Source: NAK19 sp034434515 (GTDB taxonomy: Bacteria; Chloroflexota; Anaerolineae; Anaerolineales; UBA4823). From it: a stretch of 29,301 nt of DNA. The notes under the pieces were generated by a model, which was not told the DNA's origin, ran no database searches, and saw nothing but the letters and a program-made list of their open reading frames with translations. The DNA is taken from contig DAOTZA010000220.1 of NCBI GenBank assembly GCA_034434515.1, positions 1-29,301 on the forward strand. Reading direction: 5' to 3'. The position numbers and the translations under genes are program-made. Shown here piece after piece: positions 29,164 through 29,301 of the stretch (the first letter of the stretch is position 1; the number at the start of each line of letters is the position of its first letter).

Positions 29164-29165
29164 TG

Positions 29166-29301
29166 TTAGTCAACGCTAACCATCTGTGTACCTACAAACT
29201 CCGCTTCCAGCAATGGTTCACCATCCTCAAGCAACACATCGATAACTTCCCGTAGATTCATTTGTAGTTCATCGAGTGTTTCTGCCTGGGTATGCGCCCC
29301 C
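29166..29301 (-). CDS. hicB: HicB-type antitoxin, C-terminal part (runs off the right edge)
   Basis: The visible 44 residues, GAHTQAETLDELQMNLREVI and onward to the stop at 29166, match the end of the degenerate RNase-H-like domain of HicB antitoxins (hx-T-Q-G-x-T-x-x-E-A-x-x-N-h-x-E-A-I). The N-terminal part lies outside the window. A truncated hicA follows immediately, so this antitoxin may now be an orphan. Confidence 0.72.
   Translation of the reverse strand, partial: GAHTQAETLDELQMNLREVIDVLLEDGEPLLEAEFVGTQMVSVD

Noticed and set aside
1..29301. Insertion sequences, prophage or CRISPR arrays
   Set aside because: No transposase, integrase, phage structural gene, terminal repeats or regularly spaced repeats were found; the repeated text in 6724-9252 is protein-repeat coding sequence.

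Overview
The window looks like a chromosomal segment of a Chloroflexi bacterium, most likely class Anaerolineae. That placement is an inference from protein style: lipoproteins with Pro/Thr-rich linkers after the lipobox cysteine, a secreted repeat protein ending in a short hydrophobic FLPLISR tail, a large lipid-anchored alpha-2-macroglobulin, and moderate GC. No rRNA, tRNA or CRISPR array is visible.

Left part (1-9252). A secreted-protein gene runs off the left edge (minus strand). A 0.5 kb AT-rich region with promoter-like elements separates it from a very long alpha-2-macroglobulin-like lipoprotein (plus). That gene converges, across a strong hairpin, on an 842-residue membrane-anchored protein built of about 14 propeller-like repeats (minus).

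Middle (9253-14804). A structured divergent intergenic region is followed by a degenerate GTPase/DUF697-like protein with a C-terminal zinc ribbon. A three-gene minus-strand group follows: dnaN (sliding clamp), a protein with a PEP/pyruvate-dikinase-type ATP-binding domain, and a deoxynucleoside kinase.

Carbohydrate/polyol region (14881-26505). This is the functional centre of the window. A HutC-type GntR regulator with a clear promoter is followed by a nearly continuous plus-strand operon: lipoprotein substrate-binding protein, small two-helix membrane protein, two different ABC ATPases, two permeases, an uncharacterised TIM-barrel protein, an FGGY kinase, a HAD-IIA phosphatase (AraL/NagD type) and a glycerol-1-phosphate-dehydrogenase-like enzyme (AraM/EgsA type). 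The transporter gene set matches the glycerol importer GlpSTPQUV. The enzymes suggest import, phosphorylation, oxidation and further conversion of a polyol or related sugar. The exact substrate and the role of the TIM-barrel protein are not evident, so this is the best candidate for an undescribed pathway. A hairpin after the binding-protein gene probably sets its expression above that of the membrane parts.

Right part (26513-29301). A good promoter drives a Trm112-like zinc protein and a HEAT-repeat protein. Then, all on the minus strand, come a conserved uncharacterised 135-residue protein, a DUF433/DUF5615 toxin-antitoxin pair, and a HicB antitoxin (cut by the window edge) followed by a truncated hicA remnant. 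This end looks like an accessory patch with decaying toxin-antitoxin modules.
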